From assembly GCA_951828585.1 (NCBI GenBank), contig OX639991.1:3442576-3506575 (forward strand): 64,000 nt of DNA. The letters are read 5' to 3'. Numbering within the stretch: the stretch's first letter is position 1; each line of letters starts with the position of its first letter. Source of the DNA: Longimicrobiales bacterium. GTDB taxonomy: Bacteria; Gemmatimonadota; Gemmatimonadetes; Longimicrobiales; Gaopeijiaceae. Below are positions 42,898 to 51,973 of the stretch, in pieces. The notes beneath the pieces were generated by a model. It made no database searches. It saw only the letters and a list, made by a program, of their open reading frames with translations, and was not told the origin of the DNA. The translations under genes and the position numbers were made by a program.

Positions 42898-43665
42898 GTG
42901 GATATCCGATTCATCGCGATCATCTTCCTCGTCGCGGCGCTCATGGAGATGATCTCCAAGGCGCTGAAGAAGGCCAGGGACGCCGGGATCGAGGACGGCG
43001 AGGCGCCACGCAGGCCGGCGGACCCGCTGGCCGGGGTGCTCGAGGAGCTGCGACGGCTGCCGGAGGGCGATGAGAGCGGGCGTGAGGTGTTGCGGGAGGC
43101 CGATGACTACGGGATTCGCGACGGGCGGACTCGGGAGCGAGAGGTGGTTCCTCGTGTGCCGGAGTCGCGAGTCGAGCCGGTCGTGCCGGCCAGGTCGGAG
43201 CCGGTATTTGCAAGGCCGGGTGCGGATACAGTGGCGCCGCGCTCTCCTCCCGATCGGGTTGCCGAACCCGTGACCCTGCGCGGCCAGATCGAGCGGATGT
43301 TCGAGCCGATGACGCCGCCGCCCGCCGCGCCGGTTGTCGTGCCGGAGCCGCTTCCGCGAGCGGCCCCGGTGGTTCAGTATAGGGACAGGTCGGCCAGGCC
43401 TGTCGAAGTGCGCTCCCGTGAGGCCCGGCCCCGGGAGGCGCGGGATCTGGTGGAGCGCGCCTGGACCGGAGAGCGGGCCGCGCCCGCCGACGCGCCGAAG
43501 CCGGGAGGCGACGGGGAACGCCGCCGCGCGGAGACGCGGCGGGGAGGGGAGGGGGGAGTCCTGGATCTGGGTTCGGTGCGCGGCCTGCGGCGGCTGGTGG
43601 TGGCGCGTGAGGTGCTCGGTCCGCCACTGGCGCTACGCGACAAGGACGGTTTCGGGGACCGGTAG
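42898..43665 (+). CDS. Single-TM, disordered Pro/Arg-rich protein
   Basis: The 255-residue product begins at GTG 42898, 9 bases after floA. It has one N-terminal membrane helix (FIAIIFLVAALMEMISKAL), then a long low-complexity chain rich in Pro, Arg, Glu and Val without a recognisable domain. The operon position suggests an accessory of the NfeD/FloA microdomain system (inference). A 6-bp inverted repeat (GACAGG/CCTGTC, 43384-43404) sits inside the disordered part. Confidence 0.6.
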   Translation: MDIRFIAIIFLVAALMEMISKALKKARDAGIEDGEAPRRPADPLAGVLEELRRLPEGDESGREVLREADDYGIRDGRTREREVVPRVPESRVEPVVPARSEPVFARPGADTVAPRSPPDRVAEPVTLRGQIERMFEPMTPPPAAPVVVPEPLPRAAPVVQYRDRSARPVEVRSREARPREARDLVERAWTGERAAPADAPKPGGDGERRRAETRRGGEGGVLDLGSVRGLRRLVVAREVLGPPLALRDKDGFGDR

Positions 43666-43676
43666 GGGCGGAGCCC

Positions 43677-43868
43677 TCAAGGCGGCTCCGACCGGACGCG
43701 CCGCGCGATCCGGTCCACCAACCTTTCCAGCTTTGCGTGTCGCTTGCGCCCCATCGATTTCATCACCTGGCGCATCGCGACGTACAGGCCGGGGATCAGT
43801 ATGAGGAGCCGGCCGACCTCCTTGTCGCTGTAGCGGCGGGCCTTGTCGGCGCGGCCGTCGGGTGGCAC
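43677..43868 (-). CDS. Small protein downstream of aconitase
   Basis: The 63-residue product has a charged N-terminus (KARRYSDKEVG), one hydrophobic segment (RLLILIPGLYVAMRQVM) and a basic helical tail (RKRHAKLERLVDRIARRV). GTG 43868 is 22 bases after the acnA stop and gives this compact product. The pattern looks like a small membrane or membrane-associated protein, and codon use in this frame is normal. No family is known to me. It would be translated from the acnA transcript. Confidence 0.42.
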   Translation of the reverse strand: MPPDGRADKARRYSDKEVGRLLILIPGLYVAMRQVMKSMGRKRHAKLERLVDRIARRVRSEPP

Positions 43869-43890
43869 CGCGCCTGCTTCTGGCCGGCGG

Positions 43891-46641
43891 CTACTCCGCG
43901 GCCAGCCTCCGCAGCACCGTGTGCAGGATGCCGCCGTTGCGGTAGTACTCGACCTCGACGTCGGAGTCGAGCCGGACCGTGGCCTTGAAGTCGACCGTCG
44001 AACCGTCGCGCCGCGTGGCGCGCACCGCCACCTCCCCACCCGGCTCCAGTCCCCCCGCGATCCCGGTCACGTCGTAGATCTCGAACCCCGTCAGGCCGAG
44101 CGCCTCCGCGCCCTCCCCCTCCGCGAACTGCAGCGGCAGCACGCCCATCCCCACCAGGTTCGAACGGTGGATCCTCTCGTAGCTCTCGGCGATCACCGCC
44201 TTGACCCCCAGGAGGTACGTGCCCTTCGCCGCCCAGTCCCGGGAACTCCCGGTCCCGTACTCACGCCCCGCGACCACGACCAGAGGCGTTCCGGCGGCGC
44301 GATACCGCTCCGAAGCCTCGAAGATCGTCGTCATCTCGCCGCTGGGGACGTGCACCGTGTAGCCGCCTTCCTTGTCCTCGAGCATGAGGTTCCGGAGGCG
44401 CACGTTGCCGAAGGTGCCGCGCATCATGACCTCGTGGTTGCCGCGCCGGGACCCGAAGGTGTTGAAGCGGATCGGGGGCACGCCCTGGTCCTGCAGGTAG
44501 CGGCCGGCGGGCTCGTCGCGCGGGATGGCGCCCGCGGGTGAGATGTGGTCGGTGGTGGTGGTGTGGCCCACGAGCGCCAGCGCATAAGCGCCGCGCACGT
44601 CGGAGAGCGGTGGCGGCTCGGGGCTCATGTCCTGGAAGAAGGGGGGATTGCGGATGTACGTGGATTCGGGGTCCCACTCGTAGAGATTCCCCTCTTCGGG
44701 GAGCGGCAGGGCCTGCCAGTGCTCGTCTCCGTCAAAGACGCTTGCGTAGCGTTCGCGGAACATCTCCGGCTTGAGCGAGAAGGCGACGGTGTCGCGGATC
44801 TCTTCGGGGGTCGGCCAGATGTCCGCCATGAAGACCGGGCGCCCGTCGGCGGAGCGGCCCAGGGGTTCGTTGTAGAGATCGATGTCGATCCGGCCGGCGA
44901 GCGCGAAGGCCACCACCAGCATCGGCGAGGCCAGGTAGTTGGCGCGCACCAGCATGTGGATGCGGGCCTCGTAGTTCCGGTTCCCGGAGAGGATCGAGGC
45001 CACGACCAGGCCGTGCTCGGAGACCGCCTCGGCCACCGGACCGGGGAGGGGGCCGCTGTTGCCGATGCAGGTCGTGCAGCCGTAACCCACCAGGTTGAAG
45101 CGCAGCTCCTCCAGGTACGTCATGAGCCCCGCGGCCTCGAGGTAGTCGGTGACGACCTGGGAGCCGGGCGCCATGCTCGTCTTCACCCACGGCATGACCT
45201 CCATCCCGAGCGCGCGCGCCCTCTTCGCCATGAGGCCCGCGCCGACCATGACCGACGGGTTCGAGGTGTTGGTGCAGCTGGTGATCGCGGCCACCACGAT
45301 CGTGCCGTCGCCGATCTCCATCGTGCGGCCGTCCATCTCGATCTCGACGGCCCGGCGGCGGGTGGTGGCCACGGCCGTGCCGCCGCCGCTCCCGTTCGCG
45401 CCGTTGCCGCCCAGAGAGAAACCGGAGGGGACCAGGGCCGGGAGGTCGCGCGCGAAGGCGGGGCGAACATCGGTGAGGTCGATGCGGTCCTGGGGGCGCT
45501 TCGGCCCGGCGACGCTGGGTTCGATGGTGGCGAGGTCCAGTTCCAGCGTGGAGGTGTATTCGGGGTCGGGGGTGTCGTCGGTGCGGAAGAGCCCCTGTTC
45601 GCGGCTGATCCGTTCGACCCGCTCGACCATCTCGGCGCTGCGGCCCGTGCCGCGCAGGTACGTCAGTGTCTCGGCATCGACGGGGAAGAAGCCCACCGTC
45701 GCCCCGTATTCGGGGGACATGTTGGCCAGGGTGGCCTTGTCGGGCAGGGTCAGCCCGGAGAGCCCGGCGCCGTAGTACTCGACGAAACGTCCCACCACTC
45801 CGTGCGCGCGCAGCAACTCGGTCACGCGCAGCACCAGGTCGGTCGCGGTCGCCCCCTCGGGCAGAGCACCGGTCAGCTTCACACCCACCACCTCGGGCAG
45901 CAGCATGTAGTACGGCTGCCCCAGCAGCACCGCCTCGGCCTCGATTCCCCCGACCCCCCATCCCACCACGCCCAGTCCGTTGATCATCGTGGTGTGCGAG
46001 TCGGTCCCGACCACCGTGTCCGGGTAGGCCAGGAAAGTCCCGCCGTGCTCGCGCCGATGGATCACCGACGCCAGGTACTCCAGGTTCACCTGATGCACGA
46101 TCCCGGTCCCCGGAGGCACCACGCTGTAGTTCTCGAAGGCCTCCTGGGCCCAGCGCAGCAGGGCGTAGCGCTCGCGGTTGCGCTCATATTCGCGCGCCAC
46201 GTTCTTCTCGAAGGCGTAGCCGGTGCCGAAGAAGTCGACCTGTACAGAGTGGTCGATGACCAGGTCGGCGGGCACCAGCGGGTTGATGCGGGCGGGGTCG
46301 CCCCCCATCTCGCGGATGCCATCGCGCATGGACGCCAGATCCACGATCGCGGGCACGCCGGTAAAGTCCTGAAGCACGACCCGCGTGGGCATGAAGGGGA
46401 AGTCCGCGCCGGCGTTGGACGGGCTCCATGAGGCGATGTCCTTGACGTGCTCGGGCGTCACATGGCCGTCGCCAGCGTGGCGCAGCACGTTCTCGAGGAG
46501 GACGCGGATGGAGAAGGGGAGGCGGTCGAGCGAGACGAGGCCCTCGTCTTCGAGGCGGCTCAGCCGGTAGAAGGAGGTGGGGCCTTCGGTGAGATTGACG
46601 GTGGCGAGGGCACCGTAGGGATCGGTGGGAGGGGAAGGCAT
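43891..46641 (-). CDS. acnA: Aconitate hydratase A
   Basis: The 916-residue aconitase/IRP-type enzyme has the 4Fe-4S cysteines in ITSCTNTSNPS and GYGCTTCIGNSG, the HQVNLEYL and TDSHTTMINGLGVVGWGVGG regions, and the swivel domain with GREYGTGSSRDWAAKG. It isomerises citrate to isocitrate in the TCA cycle. ATG 46641 is chosen; an upstream in-frame ATG at 46692 adds a non-conserved leader. A Gly/Ala/Asn linker (GGNGANGSGGG) replaces the usual short linker. Citrate synthase is encoded 1.2 kb away on the other strand. Confidence 0.95.
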   Translation of the reverse strand: MPSPPTDPYGALATVNLTEGPTSFYRLSRLEDEGLVSLDRLPFSIRVLLENVLRHAGDGHVTPEHVKDIASWSPSNAGADFPFMPTRVVLQDFTGVPAIVDLASMRDGIREMGGDPARINPLVPADLVIDHSVQVDFFGTGYAFEKNVAREYERNRERYALLRWAQEAFENYSVVPPGTGIVHQVNLEYLASVIHRREHGGTFLAYPDTVVGTDSHTTMINGLGVVGWGVGGIEAEAVLLGQPYYMLLPEVVGVKLTGALPEGATATDLVLRVTELLRAHGVVGRFVEYYGAGLSGLTLPDKATLANMSPEYGATVGFFPVDAETLTYLRGTGRSAEMVERVERISREQGLFRTDDTPDPEYTSTLELDLATIEPSVAGPKRPQDRIDLTDVRPAFARDLPALVPSGFSLGGNGANGSGGGTAVATTRRRAVEIEMDGRTMEIGDGTIVVAAITSCTNTSNPSVMVGAGLMAKRARALGMEVMPWVKTSMAPGSQVVTDYLEAAGLMTYLEELRFNLVGYGCTTCIGNSGPLPGPVAEAVSEHGLVVASILSGNRNYEARIHMLVRANYLASPMLVVAFALAGRIDIDLYNEPLGRSADGRPVFMADIWPTPEEIRDTVAFSLKPEMFRERYASVFDGDEHWQALPLPEEGNLYEWDPESTYIRNPPFFQDMSPEPPPLSDVRGAYALALVGHTTTTDHISPAGAIPRDEPAGRYLQDQGVPPIRFNTFGSRRGNHEVMMRGTFGNVRLRNLMLEDKEGGYTVHVPSGEMTTIFEASERYRAAGTPLVVVAGREYGTGSSRDWAAKGTYLLGVKAVIAESYERIHRSNLVGMGVLPLQFAEGEGAEALGLTGFEIYDVTGIAGGLEPGGEVAVRATRRDGSTVDFKATVRLDSDVEVEYYRNGGILHTVLRRLAAE

Positions 46642-46779
46642 GCGGCTACGACTCCGAATTGCGGTCGGAAAGTGGAGGCTGTTGTTCCCCAAGGATAGCG
46701 GAGCCTGAGGTGGGCGGACAGCCGTCCCGCCCCTTCACCCGCCTCGCCAACCAGTCTAGAATGGTTGTCCCGACTCCTG

Positions 46780-46863
46780 GCCGAGGTGGCGGAACCGGTA
46801 GACGCGAAGGTCTCAAAAACCTTTGCCCTTGCGGGCGTGAGGGTTCGAGTCCCTCCCTCGGCA
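46780..46863 (+). tRNA. tRNA-Leu (anticodon CAA)
   Basis: The acceptor stem is GCCGAGG (46780-46786) with CCTCGGC (46856-46862) and discriminator A. The anticodon stem AAGGT/ACCTT encloses the loop CTCAAAA, anticodon CAA, reading UUG. A long variable arm (GCCC-TTGC-GGGC) marks a class II tRNA, and the T-arm is GAGGG-TTCGAGT-CCCTC. The 3' CCA is not encoded. It lies between the divergent acnA start and the DUF411 gene. Confidence 0.95.
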
Positions 46864-47064
46864 TTTGTGGGGCCCAGGCGGACCGCGCGGTCGCGGTCCG
46901 TGGGCGTCCTGTCCACCGGAACCGGACGCAAGGGGCCCCCGGCCGGAGAGCCTTTCTGCGTGGGTCCCGGCCCGGTTATCTTCCATCCTTGGACATGTGG
47001 AGTGCGCCGCGTCGCCGGGGACGCGGGCCACCCTCGTGAAGAACTCTACCGTGGAGGATGAAGG

Positions 47065-47553
47065 ATGAATATCGAGAAACTCGCGGCGGCCGGTCTGCTG
47101 GTCGCGGGAGCGCTGCTGGTGATTTCGTTCCGGCCTTCGGGTGCGGACATCGGCGCCGACCCCGAACTCCACGTCTACAAGACGCCCACCTGCGGATGCT
47201 GCGGCGGGTGGGTGGATCACATGAAGGAGGCCGGCTTCAAGGTGCGTGTGGAAGATGTGGATCCCGAGGAATTGTGGGGAGGTGTGAAGATCCGCCATGG
47301 AGTCCCGCGGGAGCTCTCAACCTGCCACACCACGGTGGTCGGCGACTACGTGATCGAGGGCCACGTGCCCGCCGGCGTGGTTAAGCGATTCCTGGAAGAG
47401 GCCCCCGAGGTGAAGGGCATCAGCGTTCCGGGGATGCCGACCGGTTCTCCCGGGATGGAGGGGCCCAACCCGCGGCCGTACGCGGTCATCGCCTTCGACG
47501 GCAAGGGCAACCGGACGGTCTACGAAGAGGTTGATCCCCGCACGGACCGCTAG
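47065..47553 (+). CDS. DUF411 family exported metal-binding-like protein
   Basis: The 162-residue product has an N-terminal membrane or signal segment (AAAGLLVAGALLVISF), then the DUF411 core: YKTPTCGCCGGWVDHMKEAGF with the CGCC motif, LSTCHTTVVGDYVIEGHVPA, and PGMPTGSPGMEG. Members are periplasmic and often sit near copper genes, so a metal-handling role is suspected. No copper genes are nearby. GTGGAGGATGAAGG precedes the ATG. The C-terminal ~20 residues extend the usual domain. Confidence 0.87.
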   Translation: MNIEKLAAAGLLVAGALLVISFRPSGADIGADPELHVYKTPTCGCCGGWVDHMKEAGFKVRVEDVDPEELWGGVKIRHGVPRELSTCHTTVVGDYVIEGHVPAGVVKRFLEEAPEVKGISVPGMPTGSPGMEGPNPRPYAVIAFDGKGNRTVYEEVDPRTDR

Positions 47554-47875
47554 CGGCCGAAGCGACTCTTCAAAGGGGGGTTGGGAGCCGTCCCCGCCTA
47601 CCCTCCACCCCTTCTCCGGGACCGTCATTCTCCAGAGCCCTTGGAAGAAATCCCCGCGGCATTCGACCGGCGATGCATCCGCGCTGGACGCTCCGCTCCG
47701 TGTTGCTTTTCGGGCGAATAGCCCTGCTATTCCCCCTTCAAAGCGCCTTGCCATCACGGCGCCTCACCGCTCTCGGTGCTCGCGTGGATTTATCCACAGG
47801 CTCCTAGTAGAATAAGGGCTGGACTTCACTTACCAGCCCCCCTTCACCCGGCACTCCACCGGCCCCGGAGACCCA
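47554..47875. promoter_or_regulatory. Intergenic region before gltA with two palindromes
   Basis: This 322-bp gap has no gene. It holds GAATAGC-cct-GCTATTC (47716-47732), a perfect 7-bp inverted repeat that extends by GGG/CCC beyond one mismatch, and GTGGAT-tt-ATCCAC (47784-47797), which includes a consensus DnaA box TTATCCACA (47790-47798). Either could be an operator for gltA, and the first could be a hairpin end for the DUF411 transcript. No clear -35/-10 pair is visible, though TAGTAG-AATAAG near 47806-47817 is AT-rich. Confidence 0.45.
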
Positions 47876-49180
47876 ATGTCCAACGACGACAACAGGAATA
47901 CCCTCAGCATCACCGACAACCGCACCGGACGGCAGTACGAAGTCAACGTTCTGGACGGCGATGTCATCCGTGCCATGGACCTGCGCCAGATCAAGGTCAA
48001 CGACGGCGATTTCGGGATGATGGCCTACGACCCCGGCTTTACCAACACGGCCTTCACAACCAGCCGGATCACCGATGTCAAGGGTAGCAAGGGGATCCTG
48101 GAGTACCGCGGCTATCCGATCGAGCAGCTCGCGGGGCAGTCGACCTTCCTCGAGGTGTGCTACCTGATCCTGAACGGGGAGCTGCCCACGCGGCAGGAAC
48201 TCGACGATTTCATGCACCAGGTCACCTACCACACCTACGTACACGAGAACGTCACGACCATCCTTCAGGGATTCCGCTATAACGCGCACTCCATGGGGAT
48301 GATGATCTCGACGGTAGCGGCGCTGTCCACCTTCTACCCCGAAGCCAAGCAGATCGACGACCCGGCCAACCGGCGCGCGCAGATTGTGCGCCTGCTGGCC
48401 AAGATGCCCACGCTGGCGGCGTACACCTACCGGCACCACAAGGGGCTGCCCTATGTGTACCCGGAGAACGGGCTCTCCTACACGGCCAACTTCCTGAACA
48501 TGCTCTTCCGGATCGGCGGCAGCGAGTACCAGCCGCCCCCGGCTCTGGTGCGCGCGCTGGACATCCTTTTCATCCTGCACGCGGACCACGAGCAGAACTG
48601 TTCCACCACCGCGATGCGGGTGATCGGGAGTTCCCGCCCGGACCCGTATTGCGCAATGGCCGGGGCGATGGCCGCGCTCTACGGGCCGCTGCACGGAGGC
48701 GCCAACGAGGCCGTGCTGCGCATGCTGGTCGAGATCGGCACGACCGACAACATCCCGGCCTTCATGGAGAGCGTCCGGAGCGGCGAGCGGCGCCTGATGG
48801 GGTTCGGCCACCGGGTCTACAAGGCGTACGACCCCAGGGCGACGATCATCAAGAAGGCGGCCGACGATGTCTTCGAGGTGACGGGGCGCAACCCGCTGCT
48901 CGACATCGCCCTGGAGCTCGAGAAGATCGCGCTGCAGGAAGAATACTTCGTGAAGCGCAACCTGTACCCGAACGTCGATTTCTACTCGGGGCTGATCTAC
49001 CAGGCGCTGGGCTTTCCGGTCGAGCTCTTCCCGGTGCTGTTCGCGATCCCGCGCACGGTCGGGTGGCTCGCGCAGTGGGAGGAGATGGTGGTGGACCGGG
49101 AGCAGAAGATCGCCCGGCCGCGCCAGGTCTTCAAAGGCCCTGCGCGGAGGGACTACGTGCCGATGGGGGAGCGTGTCTGA
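47876..49180 (+). CDS. gltA: Citrate synthase
   Basis: The 434-residue type I citrate synthase has GILEYRGYPIEQLA, the catalytic His regions (LHADHEQNCSTTAMR and LYGPLHGGANEAVL), MGFGHRVYKAYDPRA, and the C-terminal FYSGLIYQALGFP with the catalytic Asp just before (NVDFYSG). It condenses acetyl-CoA and oxaloacetate. The N-terminus includes the all-beta domain (NTLSITDNRTGRQYEV), as in hexameric Gram-negative enzymes. ATG 47876 gives the standard start. Confidence 0.96.
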   Translation: MSNDDNRNTLSITDNRTGRQYEVNVLDGDVIRAMDLRQIKVNDGDFGMMAYDPGFTNTAFTTSRITDVKGSKGILEYRGYPIEQLAGQSTFLEVCYLILNGELPTRQELDDFMHQVTYHTYVHENVTTILQGFRYNAHSMGMMISTVAALSTFYPEAKQIDDPANRRAQIVRLLAKMPTLAAYTYRHHKGLPYVYPENGLSYTANFLNMLFRIGGSEYQPPPALVRALDILFILHADHEQNCSTTAMRVIGSSRPDPYCAMAGAMAALYGPLHGGANEAVLRMLVEIGTTDNIPAFMESVRSGERRLMGFGHRVYKAYDPRATIIKKAADDVFEVTGRNPLLDIALELEKIALQEEYFVKRNLYPNVDFYSGLIYQALGFPVELFPVLFAIPRTVGWLAQWEEMVVDREQKIARPRQVFKGPARRDYVPMGERV

Positions 49181-49239
49181 GCGGGGCGCGGTTCGTGGAG
49201 GGGCCGGCGCCAGGGTCGTCGCACCGCCGTGTCCCCGAA

Positions 49240-49264
49240 CGCGAAGGCGAGTGGAGCCTTCGCG
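49240..49264 (+). terminator. Hairpin after gltA
   Basis: CGCGAAGGC (49240-49248) and GCCTTCGCG (49256-49264) form a perfect 9-bp stem with a 7-nt loop, 60 bases beyond the gltA stop. There is no T-tract, so it is either a rho-dependent or hybrid end, or a 3'-end stabilising structure. Confidence 0.45.
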
Positions 49265-49314
49265 CACCTGAGGGGTAACGGAGACAGGGTCACAATCAAA
49301 CAAGGGAGCCCGCC

Positions 49315-49707
49315 ATGTCCGGTCTTCAATCGAATCTTCGGAGCCTTTCGAATCGTCAACTCCTTCTCTTCGCGTCGCTTCTGACGGTCGCCCTGGCCGG
49401 TTGCATGGGGACCGGGAGGCGGGCGGACAACCCCCTGGAGGAGGGACGGGCGGACGCCGAAGAGGTCGAGCTGCTGGTTCGGAACCAGAACTTCAGCCAG
49501 GCGACCATCTACATCTCCCCCGAACACGGCTCGAGGCGGCTGGGCATCGTGAACGGCAAGAGCGACGCCACCTTCAAGTTCCCGTGGCACCTTCCCCACA
49601 TCCAGCTCCGGGTCAAGTTCCTGGCCGGACGCGAATTCCTCACCGAGACGCTGCCGGTAGGTCCGGACGACCTGCTCGAACTGCTCCTTCCCGCCAGCCA
49701 GCAGTAG
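49315..49707 (+). CDS. Predicted small lipoprotein
   Basis: The 130-residue product has a clear lipoprotein signal: LLLFASLLTVALAGC with Cys30. The mature part is about 100 residues with alternating strands (VELLVRNQNFSQATIYI, HIQLRVKFLAGREFL) typical of a small beta-sandwich. No family is recognised. It stands alone between gltA and the S9 peptidase; AAGGGAGCC precedes the ATG. Confidence 0.65.
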   Translation: MSGLQSNLRSLSNRQLLLFASLLTVALAGCMGTGRRADNPLEEGRADAEEVELLVRNQNFSQATIYISPEHGSRRLGIVNGKSDATFKFPWHLPHIQLRVKFLAGREFLTETLPVGPDDLLELLLPASQQ

Positions 49708-49831
49708 CGCCGCCCCGGGGAACCTCCCCCCATGCATCCACGGACTGCTTGAGCGGGGCTGTCGGACAACCTCCCGGGTCCCGATATTCGAGTCTCGGTA
49801 GCGGAAGCACATCTTTTCCGGGAGGATCCTC

Positions 49832-51928
49832 ATGCGTACCCGCGGCCTCCACCGCATTGGTCCCGTAGTCTTCACACCCGTCGCCGCGCTTCTGGCGGCA
49901 ATAGCCGGTGCACCCCTGGCAGGGCAGGAAGACGGTCGTGAAGAGACCGCCAACCGCACCTTTAGCGTCGACGACGCACTCGACATGGTGCGCGTCTCGG
50001 CGCCGAGGCTCTCGCCGGACGGGTCGCGGATCCTCTTCGTGAGGAACGAGCTCGACTGGGAGAAGAACAAGCGGGTCAGCCGCATCTGGGTGGTCGGCGC
50101 CGACGGGCAGAATGCGCGGCCCTTCACGGGCTCGCCCGACGACCGCTCCGCCGAGTGGTCGCCCGATGGCCGCTGGGTGTCGTTCACGCGTCCCGCGGGG
50201 GAGGGGGATAGCAAGTTGCGGCAGCTCTTCCTCCTGCCGGTGGACGGGGGCGAGGCCGCCCAGCTCACGAAACACCCGACGGCGGTGGGCAGCTACCGCT
50301 GGTCCCCGGACGGGGCGTCGATCTTCTTCCTCGCCAGCGATTCACTACCGGACGACCTGGAGAAGGAACGCAAGAAAGGGGATGACGCGATCTTCATCGA
50401 CGAGGGGCCGAACGGCCAAACGCGGGGATCGTGGAACGGTGTGTGGCAGGTGGAAGCGGGGATTGCCGATGCGCCGCGCGAGGCGAAGCGGCTCACGGAG
50501 GAGGGGCGCATCGTGGGCAACTTCGCGCCCGCGCCGAACGGGAATTTCCTGGCCTACACCTACCGCGGCGAGAACCGCCGCAACGCGGGACACCTGGCCG
50601 AGGTGGTGCTTCTGACCATCGCGAGCGGCGAGGAGGTGCGGATCACCGAGAACGACGCCCCGGAGTCGCAGCTCGCGTGGTCGCCCGACGGCCGCGCGAT
50701 CACCTTCGTGGCGCCGGACCAGGAGACGTGGGAGCTGGACCAGGGCAACCTGTACCACTACTACATTCCCACCGGGGAGACCCGCCAGCTGATGCCCGGC
50801 ACGGACATCTACATGCGGAGCTACCGCTGGAACCCGGGCGGCCGCTCCATCGACGTCGTCGCCCTGGACCGCACCGTGGCCAACATCTACCGGGTCAACG
50901 TGCGGTCGGACGGGATCGTGCAGCTCACGCACGAGACGGGCGTGGTCTCCGGATCGTCCTTCGATGCGCTGCACCGGATGGCCGCGTTCCAGTTCGCCGG
51001 CCCCACCGACCCGGGAGACCTGTGGCTGGCCGACCTCGAGGACGGCACGAAGGTGCGGTTGACCGAGGCGAACCCTGGTATGGCCGAGAGGGACCTGGTG
51101 GAGCCGGAGGTTGTGCGGTGGACGAGTTCAGACGGGCTGGAGATTGAAGGGCTCCTCTACCAGCCGGCCGACCGGAGTTCGCCGGGGGCGACGATTCTCG
51201 AAATCCATGGAGGCCCGGCCGGAGTCTTTACCCGGGGCTTCGACGCCGACGCGCAGATCATGGTGGCGCAGGGATACGCGGTCCTGCAGCCGAACGTACG
51301 GGGTTCCTCCGGCTACGGAGACGCACTGCTCAGGGGCAACATGAACGACATCGGGGGCGGGGACTACGAGGACCTCATGACCGGCGTGGACGCGATCATC
51401 GAGCGGGGCGTGGCCCACCCGGACTCGCTGGCCGTGAAGGGGTGGAGCTACGGGGGCATCCTGGGCGGGTGGACGATCACCCGCACCGACCGGTTCAAGG
51501 CGGCGAGCCTGGGGGCCATGGTCGCCGACTGGCGGAGCGAATTCGGCAGCGGCTTCAACTTCGACGTGGTGCGCTGGTATCTGGGCGGCGACCCCTGGTC
51601 GAACCGCGACCACTGGACCGAGCGCTCGGCGTACAGCCACCTGGACCGCGTGAAGACCCCGACCATCCTCTTCCACGGGGCCAACGACCGGACCGACACC
51701 ATGGAGCAGTCGATGAACTTCTTCGCGGGGCTGCGCCACCTGGGCGTCGAAGCGCGCTTCATTCTCTTCCCGCGGGAAGGGCACGGAATCTCCGAGCCGC
51801 GCCACCGCCGCACGCTTATGATGGAGGAGATGCGGTGGCTGCACCGGTACGTGAAGGGCATGACGGACTGGGAGCCGCCGCCGCGGGAGGTGGCGGACGA
51901 AAAGAAAGATATCAAAGTGATATCATAA
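49832..51928 (+). CDS. S9 family prolyl oligopeptidase-like peptidase, exported
   Basis: The 698-residue product has a signal peptide (PVAALLAAIAGAPLAGQ), a beta-propeller with WD40-like PD40 blades (SPDGSRILFVRN; SPDGRWVSFTR; SPDGRAITFVA), and a C-terminal alpha/beta-hydrolase domain. The triad is Ser539 (GWSYGG), Asp619 (GANDRTD) and His651 (EGHGIS). It should cut short peptides in the periplasm, as in the acylaminoacyl-peptidase/DPP-IV branch. GGGAGG lies shortly before ATG 49832. Confidence 0.92.
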   Translation: MRTRGLHRIGPVVFTPVAALLAAIAGAPLAGQEDGREETANRTFSVDDALDMVRVSAPRLSPDGSRILFVRNELDWEKNKRVSRIWVVGADGQNARPFTGSPDDRSAEWSPDGRWVSFTRPAGEGDSKLRQLFLLPVDGGEAAQLTKHPTAVGSYRWSPDGASIFFLASDSLPDDLEKERKKGDDAIFIDEGPNGQTRGSWNGVWQVEAGIADAPREAKRLTEEGRIVGNFAPAPNGNFLAYTYRGENRRNAGHLAEVVLLTIASGEEVRITENDAPESQLAWSPDGRAITFVAPDQETWELDQGNLYHYYIPTGETRQLMPGTDIYMRSYRWNPGGRSIDVVALDRTVANIYRVNVRSDGIVQLTHETGVVSGSSFDALHRMAAFQFAGPTDPGDLWLADLEDGTKVRLTEANPGMAERDLVEPEVVRWTSSDGLEIEGLLYQPADRSSPGATILEIHGGPAGVFTRGFDADAQIMVAQGYAVLQPNVRGSSGYGDALLRGNMNDIGGGDYEDLMTGVDAIIERGVAHPDSLAVKGWSYGGILGGWTITRTDRFKAASLGAMVADWRSEFGSGFNFDVVRWYLGGDPWSNRDHWTERSAYSHLDRVKTPTILFHGANDRTDTMEQSMNFFAGLRHLGVEARFILFPREGHGISEPRHRRTLMMEEMRWLHRYVKGMTDWEPPPREVADEKKDIKVIS

Positions 51929-51973
51929 CGATACTACAGTGAATGAGGCGATCATGCTTTACCCGGTAGCACC

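Noticed and set aside
47790-47798. Replication origin because of a DnaA box
   Set aside because: Only one consensus box, no cluster, no dnaA, dnaN or AT-rich unwinding region.
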